Assembly: GCF_013386585.1 (NCBI RefSeq)
Contig: NZ_JACARO010000084.1
Coordinates: 856 to 64,855 of the forward strand
Origin: Pseudomonas sp. P7548
GTDB taxonomy: Bacteria; Pseudomonadota; Gammaproteobacteria; Pseudomonadales; Pseudomonadaceae
Reading direction: 5' to 3'
Length of the DNA stretch: 64,000 nt
The notes beneath the pieces are model-generated. The model made no database searches and had not been told where the DNA came from. It saw nothing but the letters and a program-made list of their open reading frames with translations. Position 1 is the stretch's first letter. Each line of letters begins with the position of its first letter. This document shows, piece by piece, positions 57,481 through 64,000 of this stretch. The position numbers and the translations under genes are program-made.

Positions 57481-58690
57481 GCCCGGCAAGACCGGCGCCC
57501 TGATGCCGGTGGAACAGGCGCTGCAGCAACTGCTGGACATGGCCGACGCCGCGCCGATCCGCGAACAGCAAAGCCTGCCGCTGGCCGATTGCGATGGGCG
57601 CGTGCTGGCCCAGGACCTGGTGTCCACCCTCGACCTGCCGCCCTGGCCCAACAGCGCCATGGACGGCTACGCCCTGCGCCTGGCGGACTGGAACGGTGAG
57701 CCACTGGTGGTCAGCCAGCGCATCTTCGCTGGCCAGGCACCGCATCCCCTGGCCGCTGGCACTTGTGCGCGGATCTTCACCGGCGCCCCGGTGCCCGAAG
57801 GCGCGGACTGTGTCGAAATGCAGGAAAACGCCGTGGTCCACGCCGACGAGCGCGTGAGCTTTAGCGAGCCGTTGCAGCTGGACCAGAACATCCGCCCGCA
57901 AGGGCAGGAGACCACCGTCGGCGAGTTGGTGCTGACGGCCGGCACGCGCCTGGGCCCAGTCGAACTCGGCCTCGCGGCTTCCCTGGGGCATGATCGCCTT
58001 GACGTGGTACGCCGCCCACGCGTGGCAGTGCTGTCTACCGGGGATGAGCTGATCGAACCCGGCTTGCCGCTCGGCCCGGGCCAGATCTACAACAGCAATC
58101 GCCGCGTGTTGTGCTCGTGGCTGACGCGCATGGGCTGCGAAGTGATCGACGCCGGCATCCTGCCCGACGACCTCGAAAAGACCCGCACACGCCTTGCTGG
58201 CTTGGCTGACGTTGACCTGATCCTGTCCACGGGCGGTGTGTCGGTGGGCGAGGCGGACTTCCTCGGCATCGCCCTGCGCGAAGAGGGGGAGCTGGCGCTG
58301 TGGAAACTGGCGATCAAACCCGGCAAGCCGCTGACCTTCGGCCACTTTCGCGGTGTGCCAGTGATCGGCCTGCCGGGCAACCCGGCGTCGACCCTGGTGA
58401 CCTTTGCCTTGCTGGCGCGGCCTTACCTGCTGCGCCGCCAAGGCGTGCAGGACGTGGCGCCGCTGCGGTTCGAAGTGCCGGTGGGCTTCGAGTGGCCCAA
58501 GCCGGGCAACCGTCGTGAATACTTGCGCGGCCGCATCGAGCAGGGCAAGGCGATCATCTACCGCAACCAGAGCTCCGGCGTGCTGCGCAGCGCGGCGTGG
58601 GCAGAAGGGTTTGTGGAGGTGTTGGAAGGCACGACGCTGACGGTGGGCGATAGCGTCAATTTCATCCCGCTAAGCGAAGTCCTCAACTGA
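57464..58690 (+). CDS. moeA: Molybdopterin molybdenumtransferase MoeA
   Basis: A 408-residue enzyme inserting molybdate into adenylylated molybdopterin. Blocks present are DLPPWPNSAMDGYALR, RIFTGAPVPEGADCVEMQE, RVAVLSTGDEL, STGGVSVGEADF and GLPGNPAST, in the order of MoeA domains. GTG 57464 is taken as start and gives a 17-base overlap with moaB; ATG 57503 (MPVEQALQQLL) is an alternative. A REP doublet follows. Confidence 0.95.
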   Translation: MNPVGKPGKTGALMPVEQALQQLLDMADAAPIREQQSLPLADCDGRVLAQDLVSTLDLPPWPNSAMDGYALRLADWNGEPLVVSQRIFAGQAPHPLAAGTCARIFTGAPVPEGADCVEMQENAVVHADERVSFSEPLQLDQNIRPQGQETTVGELVLTAGTRLGPVELGLAASLGHDRLDVVRRPRVAVLSTGDELIEPGLPLGPGQIYNSNRRVLCSWLTRMGCEVIDAGILPDDLEKTRTRLAGLADVDLILSTGGVSVGEADFLGIALREEGELALWKLAIKPGKPLTFGHFRGVPVIGLPGNPASTLVTFALLARPYLLRRQGVQDVAPLRFEVPVGFEWPKPGNRREYLRGRIEQGKAIIYRNQSSGVLRSAAWAEGFVEVLEGTTLTVGDSVNFIPLSEVLN

Positions 58691-58704
58691 CAATAGAGAT
58701 CTAC

Positions 58705-58793
58705 TGTGGGAGCTGGCTTGCCTGCGATGGCGGTGCATCAGTCATACATAAGGTGACTGACACACCGCCATCGCAGGCAAGCCAGCTCCCACA
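58705..58793. repeat. REP doublet (TGTGGGAGCTGGCTTGCCTGCGAT type)
   Basis: Nearly perfect inverted copies at 58705-58732 and about 58764-58793 flank a spacer between moeA and the FlhB-like gene (convergent). Confidence 0.93.
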
Positions 58794-58820
58794 GTTGGAT
58801 TTGTGTATGCCTGTGAGAAG

Positions 58821-59150
58821 TCAGTAATCGTCCCCACGCGCCGTCACATCCCGCTCCACCGGCCCTGCGTCCGGGTCATACCCCACCGGGAACTTGCCTT
58901 TCAAGGTCCAGGCAAACGCGATGATCTCCGCCACCGTGCGGTACAACTCCTCCGGGATGCTGTCACCCAATTCCATGCGCGCCAGCAGCTTCACCAGCTC
59001 GGCGTTCTCATAGATCGGCACTTCATTTTCCCGCGCCAGTTTCAGGATCGCCTCGGCCAAGGCGTCGTCGCCCTTGGCGGTCAGTGTGGGGGCCTGCTGG
59101 CCGTCATACTTGAGGGCGATCGCCTGACGCGGTGGGTTGGTGTTCTTCAT
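58821..59150 (-). CDS. FlhB C-terminal-domain-like protein
   Basis: A 109-residue soluble protein equal to the cytoplasmic domain of the flagellar export-gate protein FlhB (RQAIALKYDGQQAPTLTAKGDDALAEAILKLARENEVPIYENAELVKLLARMELGDSIPEELYRTVAEIIAFAWTLKGK). The FlhB self-cleavage motif NPTH appears as NPPR (residues 5-8), so cleavage is not expected. It is coupled to the fliK-like gene by ATGA overlap. Such pairs exist in several Pseudomonas genomes away from the main flagellar cluster. Confidence 0.9.
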   Translation of the reverse strand: MKNTNPPRQAIALKYDGQQAPTLTAKGDDALAEAILKLARENEVPIYENAELVKLLARMELGDSIPEELYRTVAEIIAFAWTLKGKFPVGYDPDAGPVERDVTARGDDY

Positions 59151-60724
59151 GCGGTTTCATCCACCCAGCGTTGCTCCAAGCCAGTTCGCGGCCCGCGTGG
59201 CGGCGTGCCGAGATGGCAATCCAGGTCGCCGACATTGATGCCCGAGGTCACCAGGCGTTCGCGCAGGCTGCCCAAATGGCTTTCGATCAGGCTGGCGGTA
59301 AACGGCCGGGACGCCCACAACTGGCTGGAGAGCTTGCCCTGGGTCAGTTGCGCCTGAACCTGCAACGGCCCCAGCGGTTCCATGTCGAAGGCCAGCTCCA
59401 CGCGCCAGAGCATCTGCTTGGGGTCCTTTTTGTCTTTGCGTTCGGGCTGGTCCTTGTCCGGCGGCGGCTCTTCGCGCTGGAACTTGACCTGCAACGGCAC
59501 GATGTCCTGCAGGGTGCGCATGGGGATTTCCAACTGCCAGGTGGTCTGCACGCGCCCGTCGGCGGTGGTGCCGGTTTGTTCCAGGCTCGACAGTTGGTGG
59601 CTCTGCAGGCGCGAGATGGCCCCGGCGGCCAGGCGCAGCAGGTTTTCCAGGTCGCCTTCGCCTTCCAGCTTGGCCATCAGCCGCTCCGGCAGCGGAAAGC
59701 CGGCCGGTGCCTGGCGGGCGCTGACCTGGCCCAGGGTGTTCAGCGGGTTGCGCACAAAATTGGGCAGCACCTGGGCCAGGGTGTTGGCGGCAAGGATCGC
59801 ATTCAGGTTGGTGGCGGTGGGCAGCGCGGGCAACAGGTCAGCGACCAGGCGCAGCAGCGCGCCTTTCATGTCCAGCGGCGGGATTTGCGGGTTTTGCCCG
59901 GCCAGCAATTTGGCTTCGAGAAACGCGCCGCTGTTCTGGATCACCTGCGCCAGCACCTTGGGGTTGCTCACCTGCGACAGGTCGGGCAGCGCGGCGAGCA
60001 AGCGCGCGGCAGCCGCGCGCAGGTCGCTGGAGGTGGTGTCGTCGGCGGGCAGGTTCTGCAGGGCGGTGAACACCACGTCCAGCGAGCCCTGGCGGCTTTG
60101 CTGGGTGGCGAGTTGCTGCGCCACCGCCAGTTGGTCCTTGAGCCCGCTCAATGGCACGAAATTCAACGTCTGGGTGTCTTGCACCACGGCGCTGAGCAAG
60201 CTGCCCACCCGCAGCGGCTGCGGGCTTTCCACGGTCAGGGTCGCGCCGGCCAGGGCGTTGCTGAGCACGGTCACCAGCGAGCGGTAGATGGCCGGCTGCG
60301 TGGTGCCCTGGGGCAGCATCTGGGTGGTCAGCACCTTGGCCTGCAACAGCGTGCCCACCGGCATTTGCGTGGTGTCGATACGGGTGAGGGCGGCCACATT
60401 GGCGCTCAAGGCTTGCTGCAAGGTGATGGTCAGGTTGCCCGTCGGCGTCTGGCTCACGGCCACGTTGCTTCCCAGCGGCAACGGCTGGGTGCTGCTGGCT
60501 TGCACCAGGGTCTGGCGGCCGCCTTCCAAGGTCAACTTGAGCAGCAACTGAAACGCATCACCGCCCTGTTTGAGCGCGAGTACCTCGGCGTTCACGGTTT
60601 TTCCGGGGTCGATCAAGCCGATCTGCGGTTCCAGCAGTTTCAGCAGCTCACCGGTCGGGGGCAGCGGGGCGGGCCCGGCCACGGGTGCTGGCGGCAGCGT
60701 AGGAAGGTTGATCTCACCGGTCAT
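59147..60724 (-). CDS. FliK-like flagellar hook-length control protein
   Basis: A 525-residue protein, Gln/Leu/Ala-rich, with a Pro-rich N-terminus and a C-terminal FliK-type domain (about 400-525, ending LWASRPFTASLIESHLGSLRERLVTSGINVGDLDCHLGTPPRG). That domain contains the hook-length control fold. It begins at 60724 (MTGEINLPTLPP); the frame is open to 60775. It may control FlhB-like switching with its neighbour or be a domesticated paralogue; the canonical fliK usually lies with fliL-R. Confidence 0.85.
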   Translation of the reverse strand: MTGEINLPTLPPAPVAGPAPLPPTGELLKLLEPQIGLIDPGKTVNAEVLALKQGGDAFQLLLKLTLEGGRQTLVQASSTQPLPLGSNVAVSQTPTGNLTITLQQALSANVAALTRIDTTQMPVGTLLQAKVLTTQMLPQGTTQPAIYRSLVTVLSNALAGATLTVESPQPLRVGSLLSAVVQDTQTLNFVPLSGLKDQLAVAQQLATQQSRQGSLDVVFTALQNLPADDTTSSDLRAAAARLLAALPDLSQVSNPKVLAQVIQNSGAFLEAKLLAGQNPQIPPLDMKGALLRLVADLLPALPTATNLNAILAANTLAQVLPNFVRNPLNTLGQVSARQAPAGFPLPERLMAKLEGEGDLENLLRLAAGAISRLQSHQLSSLEQTGTTADGRVQTTWQLEIPMRTLQDIVPLQVKFQREEPPPDKDQPERKDKKDPKQMLWRVELAFDMEPLGPLQVQAQLTQGKLSSQLWASRPFTASLIESHLGSLRERLVTSGINVGDLDCHLGTPPRGPRTGLEQRWVDETA

Positions 60725-60754
60725 CGTGCGCGTCGTCTCGAAGGAAATTGCCCT

Positions 60755-60782
60755 CTTTAGAGTAGGGCATCGCATGTATAAT
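60755..60782 (+). promoter_or_regulatory. Promoter of the ccm operon
   Basis: TATAAT (60777-60782) is a perfect -10 box. CTTTAG (60755-60760) 16 bases upstream is a weak -35. The leader to ccmA is about 135 bases and holds an inverted pair AGAGAGC/GCTCTCT (60798-60839). Confidence 0.55.
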
Positions 60783-60924
60783 GCCGCCCGTCTGCAAAGA
60801 GAGCGGTAAAAACCTCACAACTATTTGATCCAGCTCTCTAAAATCGGTCGCCAAAGCCGTTATTGTGCATTTCTCTTTAACGGCCGCTGCACCGCCGACT
60901 TGAACCGTAAAGGCCCGCGATCTT

Positions 60925-61560
60925 TTGACCAGCCCTCTTCTTGAAGCCGTAGCGCTTTCCTGTGAACGCGACCTGCGCCTGTTGTTCGAGCACCTCGAAC
61001 TGCGGCTGACGGGTGGTGACATGGTGCAGGTCAGCGGCCCCAACGGCAGCGGCAAGACCAGTTTGCTGCGCCTGCTGGCCGGGTTGATGCAGCCGACGGC
61101 AGGTGTTGTGCGGCTCAATGGCAAGCCGCTCAACGAACAACGCACTGAGTTGGCGCGCAACCTCGTCTGGATCGGCCACGCCGCGGGCATCAAGGACGTG
61201 CTCACCGCCGAAGAAAACCTCAGCTGGCTGAGCGCCCTGCATCATCCCGCGTCCCGCGACGCTATTTGGCAAGCCCTGGCCGCTGTCGGTCTCAAGGGCT
61301 TCGAAGACGTTCCCTGCCACACCCTGTCTGCCGGCCAACAGCGCCGCGTGGCCCTGGCGCGTTTGTACCTGCCGGGCCCGCCGCTGTGGATCCTCGACGA
61401 ACCCTTCACCGCCCTGGATAAGCAAGGCGTGGCCCAGCTCGAAGAACACCTGGCCCAGCATTGCGAAAAGGGCGGGCTGGTGCTGCTCACCACCCATCAC
61501 ACCCTCAATCGCACGCCTGCCGGTTACCGTGACCTGGACCTGGGAAGGTGGTCGGCATGA
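60925..61560 (+). CDS. ccmA: Heme exporter ATP-binding protein CcmA
   Basis: A 211-residue ABC ATPase for cytochrome c maturation. Walker A is GPNGSGKTS (38-46), signature LSAGQQRR, Walker B LWILDEPFTALD and switch histidine TTHH. With CcmB it releases holo-CcmE from CcmC in the inner membrane. The start is TTG 60925, with AAGG at 60910-60913 as a somewhat distant ribosome site. The gene overlaps ccmB by ATGA. Confidence 0.96.
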   Translation: MTSPLLEAVALSCERDLRLLFEHLELRLTGGDMVQVSGPNGSGKTSLLRLLAGLMQPTAGVVRLNGKPLNEQRTELARNLVWIGHAAGIKDVLTAEENLSWLSALHHPASRDAIWQALAAVGLKGFEDVPCHTLSAGQQRRVALARLYLPGPPLWILDEPFTALDKQGVAQLEEHLAQHCEKGGLVLLTTHHTLNRTPAGYRDLDLGRWSA

Positions 61561-62225
61561 GCGTATTCGCCCTGTTGGTCGCCCGCGAAGCGCGGCTGTT
61601 GTGCCGCCGCCCGGCCGAACTGGCCAACCCGCTGGTGTTCTTCGCGATTGTCATCGCCCTGTTCCCGCTGGCGGTGGGCCCCGAGACTAAACTGTTGCAA
61701 ACCTTGTCCCCGGGACTGGTGTGGGTGGCGGCGCTTTTATCGGTTCTGCTCTCGCTGGACGGGCTGTTTCGCAGTGATTTCGAAGACGGCTCCCTCGAAC
61801 AGTGGGTCCTTTCGTCGCACCCCTTGCCACTTCTGGTGCTGGCCAAGGTGCTGGCACACTGGGTTTTTTCCGGCTTGGCGCTAGTCTTGCTTTCGCCACT
61901 GTTGGCGATGATGCTGGGCTTGCCCGTCGAGTGCTTGCCGGTGCTGCTTCTATCCTTGTTGCTCGGTACGCCGGTGCTCAGCCTGTTGGGGGCGGTGGGC
62001 GCAGCGTTGACCGTCGGTTTAAAGCGGGGCGGCCTGTTGCTGGCCCTGCTGATTCTGCCTTTGTATATCCCGGTGTTGATCCTGGGCAGCGGCGCCTTGC
62101 AGGCCGCGCTCATGGGCATGCCGGCGACCGGTTACCTCCTGTGGCTTGGTAGCCTGACCGCCCTGGCGGTAACCCTGACACCCTTTGCTATAGCGGCCGG
62201 CCTGAAGATCAGCGTCGGTGAATAA
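61557..62225 (+). CDS. ccmB: Heme exporter permease CcmB
   Basis: A 222-residue membrane protein with six helices. The DGLFRSDFEDGSLEQW segment after the second helix is a CcmB hallmark. MSVFALLVAREARLLCRRPAELANPLVFF is the conserved start. It works with CcmA as an ABC complex. The start at 61557 overlaps the ccmA stop by 4 bases. Confidence 0.96.
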   Translation: MSVFALLVAREARLLCRRPAELANPLVFFAIVIALFPLAVGPETKLLQTLSPGLVWVAALLSVLLSLDGLFRSDFEDGSLEQWVLSSHPLPLLVLAKVLAHWVFSGLALVLLSPLLAMMLGLPVECLPVLLLSLLLGTPVLSLLGAVGAALTVGLKRGGLLLALLILPLYIPVLILGSGALQAALMGMPATGYLLWLGSLTALAVTLTPFAIAAGLKISVGE

Positions 62226-62298
62226 TGAGGTCTGACCAAGCGTTATGTCTTAGTCAGTAAAGACCCTGAGTTTCCTGCAATGACAGGAAGCCACCGTG

Positions 62299-63066
62299 AT
62301 GGAAACAGCAATGAACTGGACCTGGTTTCACAAGCTCGGCTCGCCCAAATGGTTTTATGGCATCAGCGGCACGCTACTGCCGTGGCTGAGCATCGCTGCC
62401 GCCGTGTTGATTGGTATCGGCCTGGTCTGGGGCCTGGCCTTCGCGCCACCGGACTACCAGCAAGGCAACAGTTTTCGCATCATCTATATCCACGTTCCCG
62501 CCGCGATGCTGGCCCAGTCCTGCTACGTGATGCTGGCCGTGTGCGGCATCGTCGGCCTGGTGTGGAAGATGAAGCTCGCCGACGTGGCCCTGCAATGCGC
62601 CGCGCCCATCGGTGCCTGGATGACCGCCGTGGCGCTGGTCACCGGCGCGATCTGGGGCAAACCCACCTGGGGTTCGTGGTGGGTGTGGGACGCGCGGCTC
62701 ACGTCCATGTTGATCCTGCTGTTCCTGTACTTCGGCCTGATCGCCCTGGGCAACGCCATCAGCAATCGCGACAGCGCCGCCAAGGCTTGCGCCGTGCTGG
62801 CCATTGTCGGCGTGATCAACATCCCGATCATCAAGTACTCGGTGGAGTGGTGGAACACCCTGCACCAGGGCGCCACCTTCACCCTCACCGAAAAACCGGC
62901 CATGCCCGTGGAAATGTGGGCGCCGTTGCTGCTGATGGTGCTGGGGTTCTACTGCTTCTTCGGCGCCGTACTGCTGATGCGCATGCGCCTTGAAGTGCTC
63001 AAGCGTGAAGCCCGCGCCAGTTGGGTCAAGGCCGAAGTGCAAACCTGCCTGGGAGCCCGTGGATGA
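62299..63066 (+). CDS. ccmC: Heme exporter protein CcmC
   Basis: A 255-residue inner-membrane protein with six helices. The tryptophan-rich WWD signature is GKPTWGSWWVWDARLTS, and the heme-axial histidines lie in IYIHVPAAM and in the periplasmic loop after WNTLHQGA. CcmC attaches heme covalently to CcmE. The start at ATG 62299 follows AGGAAG at 62284-62289. A GTG one codon upstream is possible. Confidence 0.97.
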   Translation: METAMNWTWFHKLGSPKWFYGISGTLLPWLSIAAAVLIGIGLVWGLAFAPPDYQQGNSFRIIYIHVPAAMLAQSCYVMLAVCGIVGLVWKMKLADVALQCAAPIGAWMTAVALVTGAIWGKPTWGSWWVWDARLTSMLILLFLYFGLIALGNAISNRDSAAKACAVLAIVGVINIPIIKYSVEWWNTLHQGATFTLTEKPAMPVEMWAPLLLMVLGFYCFFGAVLLMRMRLEVLKREARASWVKAEVQTCLGARG

Positions 63067-63239
63067 GCTTTGCGTCTTTCAGTGATTTTCTCGCCATGGG
63101 CCATCATGGCCTGTACGTCTGGACGGCCTATGGCATCTGCCTGGCGGTGCTGGCCCTCAACGTGGCCGCGCCGATCCTGGCCCGCAAGCGTTACCTGCAA
63201 CAAGAGGCGCGTCGTCTGCGCCGGGAGACCGAAAAGTGA
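63063..63239 (+). CDS. ccmD: Heme exporter protein CcmD
   Basis: A 58-residue protein with one membrane helix (about 14-36, VWTAYGICLAVLALNVAAPILA) followed by a basic tail (RKRYLQQEARRLRRETEK), which is the CcmD layout. It stabilises the CcmC-CcmE complex. It overlaps ccmC by 4 bases (ATGA) and ccmE by 4 bases (GTGA). Confidence 0.95.
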   Translation: MSFASFSDFLAMGHHGLYVWTAYGICLAVLALNVAAPILARKRYLQQEARRLRRETEK

Positions 63240-63691
63240 ATCCGCTGCGTAGAAAGCGTCTGTTGATCATCCTTGCCATCCTGGCCGGCGTCGGCATTGC
63301 CGTGGCCCTGGCCTTGAGCGCCCTGCAGCAGAACATCAACCTGTTCTACACCCCAACCCAGATCGCCAATGGCGAAGCCCCACTGGACACACGCATCCGC
63401 GCCGGTGGCATGGTGGAGAAGGGCTCGCTCAAACGCTCCCCCGACTCACTCGACGTGACCTTCGTGGTCACCGACTTCAACAAGGCTGTGACCATCACCT
63501 ACCGCGGCATCCTCCCGGACCTGTTCCGCGAAGGCCAGGGCATCGTCGCCCTGGGCAAGCTCAACGCCGACGGCGTGGTGGTGGCCGACGAAGTGCTGGC
63601 CAAGCACGATGAGAAATACATGCCGCCGGAAGTGACCAAGGCCCTCAAAGACAGCGGCCAATCCGCGCCAACGCCCGCCAAGGAGGGCTAA
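63236..63691 (+). CDS. ccmE: Heme chaperone CcmE
   Basis: A 151-residue periplasmic heme chaperone anchored by an N-terminal helix (about 9-29). The heme-binding His124 and Tyr128 stand in AKHDEKYMPPE, and the OB-fold lies between about 50 and 120. The start is GTG 63236, overlapping the ccmD stop (GTGA). The tail is short and Pro/Ala-rich. Confidence 0.97.
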   Translation: MNPLRRKRLLIILAILAGVGIAVALALSALQQNINLFYTPTQIANGEAPLDTRIRAGGMVEKGSLKRSPDSLDVTFVVTDFNKAVTITYRGILPDLFREGQGIVALGKLNADGVVVADEVLAKHDEKYMPPEVTKALKDSGQSAPTPAKEG

Positions 63692-63694
63692 GCC

Positions 63695-64000
63695 ATGACG
63701 TCCGCATTGTTTATTCCAGAACTTGGCCAGTTGGCGATGATCCTCGCCCTGTGCTTTGCCATTGTGCAGGCCGTGGTGCCGTTGCTTGGCGCGTGGCGCG
63801 GTGACCGCTTGTGGATGAGCCTGGCGCAACCGGCTGCCTGGGGCCAGTTTGCGTTCCTGTTGTTCGCCTTCGGCTGCCTCACCTACGCCTTCATGACCGA
63901 CGATTTTTCCGTCGCCTATGTGGCCAATAACTCCAACAGCGCACTGCCCTGGTACTACAAGTTCAGCGCCGTGTGGGGTGCTCACGAAGGTTCGTTGCTG
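63695..64000 (+). CDS. ccmF: Cytochrome c heme lyase subunit CcmF (N-terminal part; continues past the window)
   Basis: The first 102 residues of CcmF, cut by the right edge. The N-terminus MTSALFIPELGQLAMILALCFAIVQAVVPL is followed by further helices and the beginning of a conserved CcmF loop at WYYKFSAVWGAHEGSLL, ahead of the WWD region. The start at ATG 63695, three bases after the ccmE stop, follows AGGAGGG at 63681-63687. Confidence 0.95.
   Translation, partial: MTSALFIPELGQLAMILALCFAIVQAVVPLLGAWRGDRLWMSLAQPAAWGQFAFLLFAFGCLTYAFMTDDFSVAYVANNSNSALPWYYKFSAVWGAHEGSLL

Noticed and set aside
59132..60760. Plus-strand open frame of 542 codons opposite the fliK-like gene
   Set aside because: The minus-strand frame has the FliK C-terminal domain, a proper start and ATGA coupling to the FlhB-like gene; the plus-strand translation is Gln/Gly/His-rich shadow.
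1..64000. CRISPR arrays, tRNA or rRNA genes
   Set aside because: No regularly spaced direct repeats, no tRNA cloverleaf and no rRNA sequence were recognised while reading both strands; a dedicated scan was not possible.

Overview
The window is a piece of Pseudomonas core chromosome, most likely from the P. fluorescens group. The evidence is an 83-residue OprI lipoprotein, EF-P with Arg32 beside the rhamnosyltransferase EarP, an ospR-sagS region, a ccm cluster beside orphan fliK/flhB-like genes, and many palindromic REP doublets of the kind common in fluorescent pseudomonads. Much of the gene order recalls the PA2824-PA2859 region of P. aeruginosa (greB, ybbP/ybbA/tesA, L,D-transpeptidase, oprI, efp, ohr, ohrR, class II DAHP synthase, deaD, htpX, alaA, msrB, gpx, ospR, sagS). 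A cysB/class I DAHP synthase block interrupts it. The comparison is from memory, not from an alignment. No tRNA, rRNA, CRISPR array, prophage or insertion sequence was seen.

Layout. 0-5 kb: tail of an unidentified gene, then a three-gene Gld-type ABC exporter facing away from an unknown coiled-coil protein, then greB. 5-11 kb: YbbP/YbbA ABC system, tesA, L,D-transpeptidase, oprI. 11-18 kb: GNAT, class I DAHP synthase, PilZ protein, thioredoxin-like protein, ketopantoate reductase-like protein, 5'-nucleotidase, universal stress protein, cysB, a GreA/B-like protein. 18-27 kb: earP-efp, esterase, ohr/ohrR, two LysR regulators, a TauE/SafE transporter, a DUF1127 protein, a YcaQ-type glycosylase. 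27-35 kb: class II DAHP synthase, spermidine synthase-like protein, crotonase, deaD, dioxygenase, broken tpm, htpX. 35-42 kb: alaA, msrB, gpx-ospR, sagS, DUF815 ATPase, free-methionine sulfoxide reductase. 42-50 kb: BvgS/RocS-like phosphorelay with its regulator and a stand-alone receiver, dgt, an EAL protein. 50-56 kb: YqjD/YqjE-type envelope genes, ammonium transporter, CPA2 antiporter, a glutaredoxin-like protein, a LexA-box gene, an RluA-type synthase, a small lipoprotein. 56-64 kb: mobA, moaB, moeA, FlhB-like and FliK-like genes, ccmABCDE and the start of ccmF.

Themes. Thiol and methionine redox defence recurs: ohr/ohrR, gpx/ospR, msrB, msrC and two thioredoxin-fold proteins. The ohr and gpx promoters share a TTGCGCGCAA core. 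Signalling is dense: SagS-like kinase, RocS-like phosphorelay, EAL protein and PilZ protein.

No wholly new multi-gene system is obvious. The strongest leads are a deaD leader in which a perfect 9-bp hairpin covers the start codon, a near-consensus LexA box in front of an uncharacterised 111-residue gene, the Gld-type ABC exporter with its unknown divergent partner, paired operators repeated 45 bp apart in front of ohr, a perfect inverted repeat between divergent promoters at oprI, and a frameshifted tpm.
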